Below, one piece after another: positions 24,271-33,068 of a stretch of 64,000 bases of DNA. Made by a program: the position numbers and the translations under genes. Position 1 is the stretch's first letter, and each line of letters opens with the position of its first letter. Location of the stretch: contig NZ_KB902182.1 in assembly GCF_000379425.1 (NCBI RefSeq), positions 124,001 through 188,000 on the forward strand, given 5' to 3'. The stretch comes from Corynebacterium lubricantis DSM 45231. Its GTDB lineage: Bacteria; Actinomycetota; Actinomycetes; Mycobacteriales; Mycobacteriaceae. The notes beneath the pieces are model-generated. The model had not been told where the DNA came from, ran no database searches, and was given only the letters and a program-made list of their open reading frames with translations.

Positions 24271-26991
24271 GTGAGTCACGAAAACCTAGATGAAGAAATC
24301 ATCGTTGATTATCTAGAAGAATTTCAGGATGCTGCTCGCCTAGGTAAAGACTTAGAAGCGGCCGCAAGAAAGTGGTCTCGGCGCGTGCCTCATGAGGCGA
24401 GCGAAATCGAGGAGGCGCTTAATCGCGTCATCAAAGCACATACACCAGTAGATTCGGGCCGCCGAGACGCTGCTTACCGGCGCAAGGATCACAACTGGTA
24501 CCGGCCCTTCCCCGATCGAGATCACTTTTGGCCAGCATTCAAGAAAGTTATCGAAAAGGACCTTGGCCCTGCTGTCAAGGACATTGATGAATCCTCCACG
24601 CAAGTTCTCAATGGGTTCAGGCCAAGCACTGAAGAACAAAACTCCAAGGGACTCGTTCTTGGCTATGTTCAAAGTGGTAAAACCACCAATTTCATGTCCG
24701 TAATTGCAAAAGCCGCCGACGCAGGGTTTCGACTGATTATTGTCTTAACAGGCATCACTGAAAACCTCCGTCAACAAACCCAGGATCGACTTGAAGACCA
24801 ACTAATCAATCCTCAGGCACACCTTTGGCTGCGTCTTACAGACCATGACAATGACTTTTCGGGGGATATTAATGGAGCTCGCCTTGGCAACGTAAATGAC
24901 CGTTTTATTGCCGTGGTCAAGAAGAATCCGCATCGCCTTCGCCGTCTGAATGAGTGGCTAATTGATAATGCGGACGTCGCAGAGAACTGCCCGATTTTGG
25001 TTATTGACGACGAAGCCGATCAAGCGAGCATTAACGTCTCTAATCACTCGAAAGCTGAAAGATCTGCAATCAATCGTCAAATTGCACAGCTCTTGGATCG
25101 GAAACGAACCGTCTACACCGCGTACACTGCAACCCCGTTCGCAAATATTTTGATCGACCCGAACGAGGGTGATGATCTCTATCCACGCGATTTCATCGTC
25201 ACTCTGCCCGAGCCCAAGGGTTACTTCGGCTCTAGAGCATTGTTCGGAAGAGCACCGCTTAATGGTGAGTCAAGAGACGAGCTCGAGTATGAACTCGACG
25301 GGTTCGATATGATCCGTACGATACCTGAAGACGAAGTCGATGGTATTCGTCCGGGTAAAGGCGACGAAAAAGGAAAACCCGTGGTCGGCGGAGATCAACT
25401 CAAGTCGTCCATTCGCTGGTTTATTCTTGCTTCAGCCGCACGCCGTGCGCGCGGGCAAGAAAACAAGCATTCATCAATGCTCGTACACACTTCTATGCTT
25501 ACGGCTGATCATGAGGACCTTCGATTCCAAGTTGAAGTTGAGCTAAGCAAAATTCGGAAGGAGTATGAAGACGGGTCCGATCGTTCGGAATGGGAGGCTC
25601 AGTGGGTCGATGAAACAGCCCGAGTTCCAGCGGAACAATTTGGACTGACGCCGCTATCTTTCAGCGAAATCGAGCCCAGGATCACTGAAACACTGCAAGC
25701 AGTCCAAGTGGTTGTCGACAACGGCGCTTCTGCAAATCGATTGAACTATGACAATGGTGTCGCCACTGTCATTGCAATTGGCGGAAATACGCTTTCACGT
25801 GGCTTGACTCTGGAAGGACTTGTCTCATCCTATTTCGTCCGTCGAGCTTCTGCATATGACACCTTGCTTCAAATGGGCCGCTGGTTTGGCTTCCGCAATG
25901 GTTACCAAGACCTACCCCGAATCTGGATGCCAGATGAGCTTAGAAGGTGGTTTTACGATCTTGCGACGATCGAAGCCGAGCTGCGTGAAACTCTCAACGT
26001 CTACATGCAGTATGGAGAAAGTCCCCTCGATATCCAGGCACATATTCGTCTACATCCCGATATGCAGGTCACTAGCAAGGCAAAGATGCAAGACCAACGC
26101 CCTGCTTCAATGAGCTTCAGTGAAAATAAGGAACAAACAATCCAATTCAAGGAAAAGGATCGGGTTTGGCTCACTAGAAATCTGGATGCTGCGAAAGATC
26201 TTGTCTCTGGAATCCACAAACGAGGAATCCCCGAGGAAGTTGGTCTCTTTCAAAACCCAGTGTTTAGAAAAGTACCAAATCAGCTCATTCAGGATTTCCT
26301 TGATGCCTACCAAATTCACGAGCAGCCACGTCTTGGTCAAGACAATGCACGATTGCTTAAAAGCTACATAAGGAAAGAAGCAACGGCAGGGCGGATGCTC
26401 TACTGGAATGTTTCGTTCGTTACCCAGGAGCAATTCCAAGATAATGAGGAGGTCGATCTTGGCCTTAACCACCCGATTCGTACGCTCACTCGTACAAAGC
26501 TAAAAACCTTCCCAGGCGCGGACATCAGCATCAAGGCATTAGTGTCTGCAGAGGACCGACTCAACGACGTCGTCTTTCAATCTGAAGCGGATCGGACTGC
26601 TTTCCGGAGCTACGTTAGGAAACAGGTCAAAGAAAATGACAAAGAAACCGAAGTTCGCAAACTGCATGAGAATAACGTCGGACCTGGTATCGGACATCTA
26701 GCGATTTATCCGATCCGCAAAGACTCGAAACCTAGGAATTGGGACAGCCTTTCAGACGAGAAAAAGTTGGGACTGCAACGTGTACCTCTCGATGCTGCTG
26801 AAACGGTGATTGGTATTGGCATGTTCTTCCCGAAGTCGACAAGTGCAGAATCTCGCGTCGACTATGTCTCTGCGCCAGAAGCCAATGAAGAAATTCGCGA
26901 GGCCTATCTCCGCTACGACGAAGAAGTTGACGATATCAACGAGAACGATGAACGGGTGCTGGAGGGTTCTGTTGATGACAACACGCAGTAG
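24271..26991 (+). CDS. Z1-domain helicase-like ATPase of an R-M type defence system
   Basis: 906-residue protein with a superfamily-II-like ATPase and Z1 domain. Walker A is in LGYVQSGKTTNF (about 131-142) followed by LTGITENLRQQT; the DExD-type Walker B is LVIDDEADQASIN (near 247); YTAYTATPFANIL is motif III-like; the Z1 signature is GGNTLSRGLTLEGL followed by LQMGRWFGFR. It is the first gene of the island operon, starting with a GTG after AAAGGAG. Iyer et al. (2008) predicted that Z1 ATPases act as the translocase in restriction systems with MORC-like ATPases. Codon use is AT-richer than in the flanks. Confidence 0.88.
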   Translation: MSHENLDEEIIVDYLEEFQDAARLGKDLEAAARKWSRRVPHEASEIEEALNRVIKAHTPVDSGRRDAAYRRKDHNWYRPFPDRDHFWPAFKKVIEKDLGPAVKDIDESSTQVLNGFRPSTEEQNSKGLVLGYVQSGKTTNFMSVIAKAADAGFRLIIVLTGITENLRQQTQDRLEDQLINPQAHLWLRLTDHDNDFSGDINGARLGNVNDRFIAVVKKNPHRLRRLNEWLIDNADVAENCPILVIDDEADQASINVSNHSKAERSAINRQIAQLLDRKRTVYTAYTATPFANILIDPNEGDDLYPRDFIVTLPEPKGYFGSRALFGRAPLNGESRDELEYELDGFDMIRTIPEDEVDGIRPGKGDEKGKPVVGGDQLKSSIRWFILASAARRARGQENKHSSMLVHTSMLTADHEDLRFQVEVELSKIRKEYEDGSDRSEWEAQWVDETARVPAEQFGLTPLSFSEIEPRITETLQAVQVVVDNGASANRLNYDNGVATVIAIGGNTLSRGLTLEGLVSSYFVRRASAYDTLLQMGRWFGFRNGYQDLPRIWMPDELRRWFYDLATIEAELRETLNVYMQYGESPLDIQAHIRLHPDMQVTSKAKMQDQRPASMSFSENKEQTIQFKEKDRVWLTRNLDAAKDLVSGIHKRGIPEEVGLFQNPVFRKVPNQLIQDFLDAYQIHEQPRLGQDNARLLKSYIRKEATAGRMLYWNVSFVTQEQFQDNEEVDLGLNHPIRTLTRTKLKTFPGADISIKALVSAEDRLNDVVFQSEADRTAFRSYVRKQVKENDKETEVRKLHENNVGPGIGHLAIYPIRKDSKPRNWDSLSDEKKLGLQRVPLDAAETVIGIGMFFPKSTSAESRVDYVSAPEANEEIREAYLRYDEEVDDINENDERVLEGSVDDNTQ

Positions 26992-27949
26992 CGAAATTTA
27001 CGCTGCACTCGGCCTTCAGATCGCGTCCCAAGGATTCGAAAATGACTATGGAATCCGCCGCGAACTCGAATTTGAGAATTCGAATGGGTCGGTTGAAGCC
27101 TTCTTTGATGCGCCCGGATCAATGGGTCTTTTCGTACCTTTTGGTTCTGATGAAAAGTTGCGTTTTACCGCAGATCTACAAAGTCGATACATAACGCTAA
27201 GTAAGATTCCGCGCAATGGTCGCGTAACAGCACAGCTGCGACTTGAGGACAGCTCGTTAAGCGAAGTATTTTTTATCTTTGTAGACACCTTCTTGAAAGA
27301 ATTCGAAGAGGAACCAGAAAATGCAGTAAGTCTCCTATCTAACCAGCTAAAACAGTGGAGATCATTGTTCACTCCCAACTCAGTGTCCACCATGTCCGAA
27401 GTACAACAACTGGGCTTGATCTGCGAGCTTCAAGTTTTAGAACAGCTTTTGGAGACGGACGGTGAAAGTGCCTTTTACCGTTGGACAGGTCCAGACGCGT
27501 CCAAGCATGATTTCCAATTGGAAGATAGGGACATCGAGTGCAAAGCAACAAGCATTCAAAAAGGGCTTCAAATATCGATCAACGGTTTACACCAGCTCCA
27601 TCCTGAGCCAAACAGAAAAATGATACTCGCCGTACGGAAATACGAAAAGACGCCAAACGGCGACATCTCGCTTTCCGAATTGGTAAACCGCCTAGCCAAT
27701 CGCATTGAGATCCCAACTGATGAATTCCTAAAAACACTTCAGAAGATTGGCTATTCCCTAATAGAAAAGACTGCGAATAATGAGACGCGATACTCAAATA
27801 TTGGTTCGTTCGTGTTTGAAGTCGATGACCGCTTTCCGCGTCTCAACACCGATGGATTTCCAGAAAGAATCGTTCGAGTCAATTACGAGGTTGACTTGCA
27901 TCCTGCTGGTGAAATTCCTGGTTACAGATCGGAAGGTTCCCTCTCTTGA
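26975..27949 (+). CDS. PD-(D/E)XK nuclease-like protein (DUF4420 type)
   Basis: 324-residue protein. The central core GLICELQVLEQLLE, then KHDFQLEDRDIECKATS has the nuclease pattern: a Glu in the first helix, Asp in HDF and the ExK of IECKAT near residue 190. This matches the putative PD-(D/E)XK family found beside Z1 proteins. It is the likely DNA-cutting subunit. The ATG at 26975 follows GGAGGG at 8 nt and overlaps the Z1 gene by 17 bp, so translation is coupled. Confidence 0.8.
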   Translation: MTTRSSEIYAALGLQIASQGFENDYGIRRELEFENSNGSVEAFFDAPGSMGLFVPFGSDEKLRFTADLQSRYITLSKIPRNGRVTAQLRLEDSSLSEVFFIFVDTFLKEFEEEPENAVSLLSNQLKQWRSLFTPNSVSTMSEVQQLGLICELQVLEQLLETDGESAFYRWTGPDASKHDFQLEDRDIECKATSIQKGLQISINGLHQLHPEPNRKMILAVRKYEKTPNGDISLSELVNRLANRIEIPTDEFLKTLQKIGYSLIEKTANNETRYSNIGSFVFEVDDRFPRLNTDGFPERIVRVNYEVDLHPAGEIPGYRSEGSLS

Positions 27950-28935
27950 TTAAGAATGAAATCTTCCACCATGCTGAAATGCTGCTAGAGTCTGGTGGAA
28001 CTTACGGCAATTCCGCTACGTCGGCACTCGGAAGACCAAGCCTTGACAGCTGGGATCTCTTCACTCGTGAGACGCTCCAAAATAGTTGGGACGCAAGAGA
28101 CAGAACCTCTACGGATGACGGAGTAACTTTCTCAATCGACTACGCCGAACTACGTGGACACAGAGCTGATACTCTGAGGGAATTTTTTGATTCTCGGATG
28201 GCTGGTGTTCCAAAACTCGCAGCTCTTCTCGATGATCCAGCTCGACCAAATATCCCGGTACTCAGAATTTGCGACACTGGAACCTCCGGATTACAAGGAC
28301 CAACCTCTGCTGCCCAACAAACGGCTGGGCGTAATGACTTCGCGTCGTTCGTCAGAAATATCGGCCGCCCTTCCGATAAAGAAATGCGTGGAGGAACCTA
28401 CGGTTTCGGTAAAGGTGTCTTTTTCGACATGAGCGACGTTGATACCATTTTGGTTTATACGAGAACTGTCGATGAGAGGGGCTTGCCAAGCAATCGGTTT
28501 ATTGCAATGGCCAACAGCGAGAGTTTTAATCAGCATGAAAAGCTTTTTACAGGTCGCCACTGGTGGGGCGTTAAGTCTTTTGGCCGTACTGGTAATGAGT
28601 TCGCTGAGCCGATCACTGGTATCGAGGCAGATAGCTTGGCTCGGGCACTCCAGATGGATGAATATTTCACTGAAGAACGGCCAACTGGCACAACCATTAC
28701 GTTATTGGCACCGCGCACAAACGATGGCGCTAATGACGGTGCTATTGATGATGTTCTGCGTACTATTGCGAATGCCTTAACGAAGTGGGCTTGGCCGCAT
28801 ATGACGGTTAAGACGAATCATCAAGATGAGATAGATTTTTCAGTCACGAATAACGGCGTTGAAGTTGAAATTCCTGATCCCAACAAGGATCCAATTCTGA
28901 GGCCTTTTGTGAGAGCTTACAAAACAAGTATCTGA
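27946..28935 (+). pseudogene. GHKL-type ATPase gene, 5' part (split by IS insertion)
   Basis: The first 329 codons of a gene interrupted at 28932/28933. It starts at a TTG that overlaps the previous stop by 4 bp. Its N-terminus has a divergent Bergerat-fold ATP site: N-box RETLQNSWDARD (about 41-52, with E, N and D in place), G1-like CDTGTSGLQG (109-118) and G2 GGTYGFGKGVFF (149-160). The reading frame ends in the IS (...RAYKTSI, then stop). Removing the IS and one ATC copy rejoins it in frame to 30305, giving a protein of 661 residues. It is different from the second GHKL protein at 33069. Probably a paraMORC-type ATPase subunit. Confidence 0.75.
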
Positions 28936-28985
28936 GCTTTCCCGGGTTTGATGGAGGGTGGGAAGACACGGAAGGATAGAGCACC

Positions 28986-29303
28986 ATGCCCGCCCCAAGG
29001 AAGTACTCCGATGAGGTCAAAGCCCGCGCAGTCCGGCTGACCATCGACGCCCTGGCCGACCCGGCCACCAAGCACGGCGCCTACAAACGCATCGCCGCCC
29101 AGCTCGATCTCAACACCGAAACCCTGCGCTCCTGGGTACGTCAGGCCCAGATCGATACCGGTGAGCGGCCCGGGACAACCACCTCGGAATCAGAACGGAT
29201 CACCGAGCTGGAAAAGGAAGTCCGCGAGCTGCGCCGAGCCAACGAGATCTTGAAGTCTGCATCGGCTTTCTTCGCAGCGGAGCTCGACCGCCCCTCCCGG
29301 TAG
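28986..29303 (+). CDS. IS3-family transposase OrfA
   Basis: 105-residue protein with an N-terminal helix-turn-helix (YSDEVKARAVRLTID and AAQLDLNTETLRSWVRQAQ) that binds the IS ends, and a C-terminal leucine zipper (ITELEKEVRELRRANEILK) for multimerisation. It ends just after the region where a -1 ribosomal frameshift would give the OrfAB fusion. Confidence 0.92.
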   Translation: MPAPRKYSDEVKARAVRLTIDALADPATKHGAYKRIAAQLDLNTETLRSWVRQAQIDTGERPGTTTSESERITELEKEVRELRRANEILKSASAFFAAELDRPSR

Positions 29304-30250
29304 TCATCGACTACATCTCTTCCCACAAGGACCGCTTCGGTGTCGAGCCGATCTGCCGGCAGCTGCACGCCGCCGGCATCAAGATCGCACCGAGTACCTA
29401 CTACGCCCGCCTCAACCACACCCCCTCGCACAGGGAGAAACGAGACCGCGTGCTCATCAACTACCTCATCTGGCTGTTCGAGAAGAATTTCTACGTGTAC
29501 GGCGCGAGGAAACTGCATGCCGTGATCAACCAGCCCGAGCACCTCGACGCCCACGACCAGGGCCCGGTCGCCCGCTGTACCGTCGAACGGCTGATGAAGA
29601 TTGCACAGCTGAAAGGGCTGGTCAGGAGGAAGAACCCGAACACCACCTACTCCGCGCCGAAGGAGTCCTGTCCGCTGGATCTGGTGGACCGGAAGTTCAG
29701 CGCCGCGCATCCCAATAGCCTCTGGGTCGCTGATATTACCTACGTACGGACCCATGCCGGCTGGGTGTACACCGCGTTCGTGACCGATGTCTACTCCCGC
29801 AAGATCGTCGGCTGGAAGATCAGCGACAGCCTCTACGCTGAACTGGCGGTGGACGCCTTGTCGATGGCTATCAGCGCCCGGCAACGGGCCGGGCAGTCAG
29901 TGGCGGAGCTTGTACACCACTCGGATCGCGGGGTGCAGTATCGCTCCATTGCCTACGCCACGGCCCTGGAAGACAACGAGATCGTTGCCTCGGTCGGATC
30001 CCGTGGGGATTCCTACGACAATGCTCTGGCTGAGGCGCTCAACAGCCTCTACAAAGGCGAGGTGATCCATAACTCTGCGTGGCATCCGGATGCCTGGCAG
30101 GGCATCGATGATGTGGAGAAAGCCACCCTGGAGTGGGTCGGCTGGTACAACGCCGAGCGAGTTCACTCGAAGCTGGGTAACCGCAGCCCGAATGATTTCG
30201 AGGCGTTGTACTGGACTGATCACCAACCCGCCGCCGTTTCTGCGGCGTGA
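29300..30250 (+). CDS. IS3-family transposase OrfB (DDE catalytic part)
   Basis: The frame is open from before the orfA stop and the conserved sequence begins VVIDYISSHKDRFGVEPICR near 29300. The first internal ATG is at 29450, so expression is expected by -1 frameshifting from orfA; TTTCTTC at 29267-29273 is a candidate slip site. An HTH_21-type region is followed by the rve domain with the DDE triad: Asp in LWVADITYVRTHAGW, Asp in HHSDRGVQY and Glu in DNALAEALNSLYKGEV. The protein looks intact. Confidence 0.88.
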   Translation, partial: VVIDYISSHKDRFGVEPICRQLHAAGIKIAPSTYYARLNHTPSHREKRDRVLINYLIWLFEKNFYVYGARKLHAVINQPEHLDAHDQGPVARCTVERLMKIAQLKGLVRRKNPNTTYSAPKESCPLDLVDRKFSAAHPNSLWVADITYVRTHAGWVYTAFVTDVYSRKIVGWKISDSLYAELAVDALSMAISARQRAGQSVAELVHHSDRGVQYRSIAYATALEDNEIVASVGSRGDSYDNALAEALNSLYKGEVIHNSAWHPDAWQGIDDVEKATLEWVGWYNAERVHSKLGNRSPNDFEALYWTDHQPAAVSAA

Positions 30251-30304
30251 CCTGAAACCAAGAAAAACAGACTAACTACTCTCTACAAAACCCGGGGCTT
30301 GACA

Positions 30305-31306
30305 ATCACTAAGCCTGAACACCTAGATGCTTCAGAGTTCATTACCGATTTTCAGGTAGAAGGCAAACGAAAATGGGTCGATATAACGTCTCGACGCCCA
30401 ATTGAATACCTAGGACGCCTATCTCTTATGAGAACTGGCGAGGACCAAATCCAACAGACTTCTGTTTTCGATACACCAATGAATCAGCACATTGCGTTGA
30501 TGAGATCTCCACGAATGGTTGTAACGTATTGGGCCGGTCCGCGTCCTAGTAACAATGAAGCTTACTCAGGTGTGTTCCTGGCCGCAGAGCACCTTGACTC
30601 TGTCTTCGCTGGCAGCGAACCTCCGGCACACGACGAATGGAACCCTCAAACCGTAAACTTGAAAGACCCAAAGTTTAGGAATCCTAAAACTGATAAGCCG
30701 AGAGCTACTAATCCGGTTCGTATCGCGCTAAACCGTATGAAGGAACTCCTCAGCGCTTCAATGGACCAAACAGTCTTGGGGGAATCGGCTGAAGAAGTAT
30801 CCACACTTACCACGATCTCAAACGAACTGGGAACGATATTTTCGGGTGCTACTGGGAAAAGTACACGAGTCGTTTCGCCAAAGGGCACGAAGGGTGCGAA
30901 CAGAACAAAATCAAAGCGAAATGGAGTTACATCCTCCATTGAGTTGGAGTCCTTGGTCTCGACGCCGCACGGACCAATCAGTCTCTTCAAGGTTGAAGTG
31001 AGCTGTTCTCCAAAGGCTCTCGAGGAGAATGTAGCAATTCAGGTAAATACAGCAGTCATCGTTGATGGTAAACGAAAGACTGAATCCGAAGATGGACTCA
31101 AGATGCCCACTCACCTCGGTTGGATTCAACCTCAGTCCATTCCTAAGTCTTGGGAAGATCTGGTGAACGCTCCACCTGACGAAGCTGCGTTAATTAAGTA
31201 TATGCGCGCCAGTCATTGGGAAGGTGTTTATGCGGTTCTTCAGCCCCAAGACACTGCGATTTCTGCAGAAGTAGTTGCTTTCCAAAGCGAAAGTGGGGAA
31301 AACTGA
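30305..31306 (+). pseudogene. GHKL-type ATPase gene, 3' part (split by IS insertion)
   Basis: The C-terminal 332 codons of the gene begun at 27946. The frame (ITKPEHLDASEFITDFQVEG) continues exactly from the upstream part through the ATC duplication. A TTG at 30299 inside the IS end could start translation of a fragment, but without the ATP-binding part. I recognise no domain in this half. Its stop overlaps the next start (TGATG), so downstream translation may have depended on it. Confidence 0.75.
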
Positions 31307-32232
31307 TGGCAAGCACTAGCCTTGGGTATCTCGTTCCTTCGGGTAATGCAATTTCTCTCGATGACTATGATTTGGTGATTGATGGGAAATCAGTAGTTCA
31401 CTCAGATGAAAATGCTCAAATTACTTGGACAGATAGGTCTGACCTCCAAGTTAGTTTTATCCTGACGCTTGATTTGAATGACGTGTTAAGTCAGTGTGGT
31501 TTTAACCCAATTAATTCCGCAAATCTCGGTCAGTTGGCCGCCACAGTCAATTGGAAATCCACAGGGTCAGGGCTGCATGGGGCATCTCCCCTACAGAGCT
31601 TGAGCGACGGCGAAAATGTTCTCTCGTTTACACTCGATAGCACCAAATTGGGTGGAGAATTAATCATTAAGCCGAGTATCGTACTTGAAAATAACCCCGA
31701 TCCTGATTTATATCCATTGGCCCCACGCAGAACAGGATCAAGGCTTTGGAGTTCGTCTATTTCCGTGCGCCTCGAAGGAACAGGCTCCCAATTCCCCACT
31801 ACTGCATTGGATTTCGCAAAAAACTATATCGAACCGCCGGATGCACTATGGCAAGTTCGAATTCCGGGCGATCTTAGCGGGCATTTCTCCTCAAGTGTGA
31901 GGCTTTATCTCAACACTGGGCACCCCCGCATCACCGACTATTTAAAAGATCCATCTGCAAAAGACCAGCTAGAATTGCACAATTTCGTTCGTGCAGATGT
32001 AATTATTCAGCTATTGACTTTTGCGTTCAATTCAGACCTTGAGCAGCTAAAATTGGATGCAGAGGAACCTGGAACGCTAGCTGAAGCACTTTTGGAAATA
32101 CATTCAACCTATTTTCCGCAGACTACTATCGAGTCGAATAAGGACAACTTCTTGACCGACCCTGGATTCCTTTCCTCTGCGGTGATTGCGAAGACCTTCA
32201 GTCGGCGGTCTGGTAAGGAATCGAGGAAATAG
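31306..32232 (+). CDS. Unrecognised island protein, 308 residues
   Basis: No family recognised. It looks beta-rich in its first 200 residues (MASTSLGYLVPSGNAISLDD, then a run of Ser/Thr-rich strands) and helical at the end. There is no signal peptide, membrane segment or catalytic motif I can name. The ATG overlaps the previous stop (TGATG), so it belongs to the operon and is translationally coupled to the split GHKL gene. Its conserved position would make it a structural or target-recognition subunit; that is inference only. Confidence 0.75.
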   Translation: MASTSLGYLVPSGNAISLDDYDLVIDGKSVVHSDENAQITWTDRSDLQVSFILTLDLNDVLSQCGFNPINSANLGQLAATVNWKSTGSGLHGASPLQSLSDGENVLSFTLDSTKLGGELIIKPSIVLENNPDPDLYPLAPRRTGSRLWSSSISVRLEGTGSQFPTTALDFAKNYIEPPDALWQVRIPGDLSGHFSSSVRLYLNTGHPRITDYLKDPSAKDQLELHNFVRADVIIQLLTFAFNSDLEQLKLDAEEPGTLAEALLEIHSTYFPQTTIESNKDNFLTDPGFLSSAVIAKTFSRRSGKESRK

Positions 32233-32281
32233 AAAATTGGAAAGCTTCCTTTCTCATTATCGATTAGATCGAGGAAATGCC

Positions 32282-33013
32282 ATGTCGATTGTCTCGGACA
32301 TGTGCGACTTAACCGTGGAACAATGTGGGGGTTTAGCTTCAACTCACAACCAGATGGCATATCCGCCACCGGTCGCCGCAAAAATTCCTACTACAGCTCA
32401 GCTCCAAAACCTTCGAAATGGCATCATCGATATCGCCTCTGGGTATGGATTTCCAGTCCGGAAATCCATCAAAAGCAGCACCATGTCTGACTTTGATGTA
32501 GAACTTGGCAATTTCTTACTCGCAGAGCTATACATCACCCCTGCTGAAGCTGGCGTAGAAGAAGTCTGGAGTTTTTTGTCATTAGTCTTAGTTCCTGACG
32601 TTGTCGCTTGGAGATTTCCAAACAAAAGTAAGAACCCCGAGTTTGAGCGCTGGATTGGCCGACCTAGAAATGTCTTGAGAAAGGCTTGGTGGAGAGCTTA
32701 TGTACTCGGCCCTGCACTCAACACCAAGATTGGCGAAGACGAAGGCGTCAACATTATGGAACGTCCGACATTTGGGATGAATCCTTTGTTGGCACGCATA
32801 ATTGTTGAAATTCATATCAGCAAGTCAAATGAATTTGAGTTCGCAAAGTCAGAGGTTCTAAGACGAGTAATGGTTCAACTAGGCAAGTTTGTTTCATTTG
32901 TTGACCTCGATTGTCTTCCTGAAGAACAATTGCGTACCCTGGTCGAAGAGGCCTACGATATTGCACTTCAGCCTTTTATAGATGAACTTGAAAGCGAAAG
33001 AGTCTCAGTTTAA
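32282..33013 (+). CDS. Unrecognised island protein, 243 residues
   Basis: No family recognised with confidence. It is a mostly helical protein with a central Trp/Arg-rich stretch (EEVWSFLSLVLVPDVVAWRF, then WIGRPRNVLRKAWWRAYVLG) that could bind DNA or a partner. The ATG at 32282 follows GAGGA at 6 nt; an in-frame TTG at 32237, also behind a GAGGA, would add 15 residues and shorten the gap to the previous gene to 4 bp. AT-rich codon use is like that of its neighbours. Confidence 0.7.
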   Translation: MSIVSDMCDLTVEQCGGLASTHNQMAYPPPVAAKIPTTAQLQNLRNGIIDIASGYGFPVRKSIKSSTMSDFDVELGNFLLAELYITPAEAGVEEVWSFLSLVLVPDVVAWRFPNKSKNPEFERWIGRPRNVLRKAWWRAYVLGPALNTKIGEDEGVNIMERPTFGMNPLLARIIVEIHISKSNEFEFAKSEVLRRVMVQLGKFVSFVDLDCLPEEQLRTLVEEAYDIALQPFIDELESERVSV

Positions 33014-33068
33014 TCGATAATCTGTGCCTTCCCACATAACTCAGCCTTAAAGGATCAATGCACTCCAA

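Larger units (their letters stand above)
28933..30304 (+). mobile_element. IS3-family insertion sequence, 1372 bp, with ATC target duplication
   Basis: The ends are TG...CA with imperfect inverted repeats sharing CCCGGGTTT (left end 28933-28961; right end 30276-30304). They are flanked by the direct repeat ATC at 28930-28932 and 30305-30307. It contains orfA and orfB in the usual -1 frame relation. GC content is core-like and higher than the surrounding island. It lies in the same orientation as the operon it interrupts. Confidence 0.88.

Noticed and set aside
30299-31306. Independent gene starting at the TTG 30299
   Set aside because: The TTG lies inside the IS end, and the frame continues exactly from the upstream half through the ATC duplication, so it is the 3' part of the split gene.
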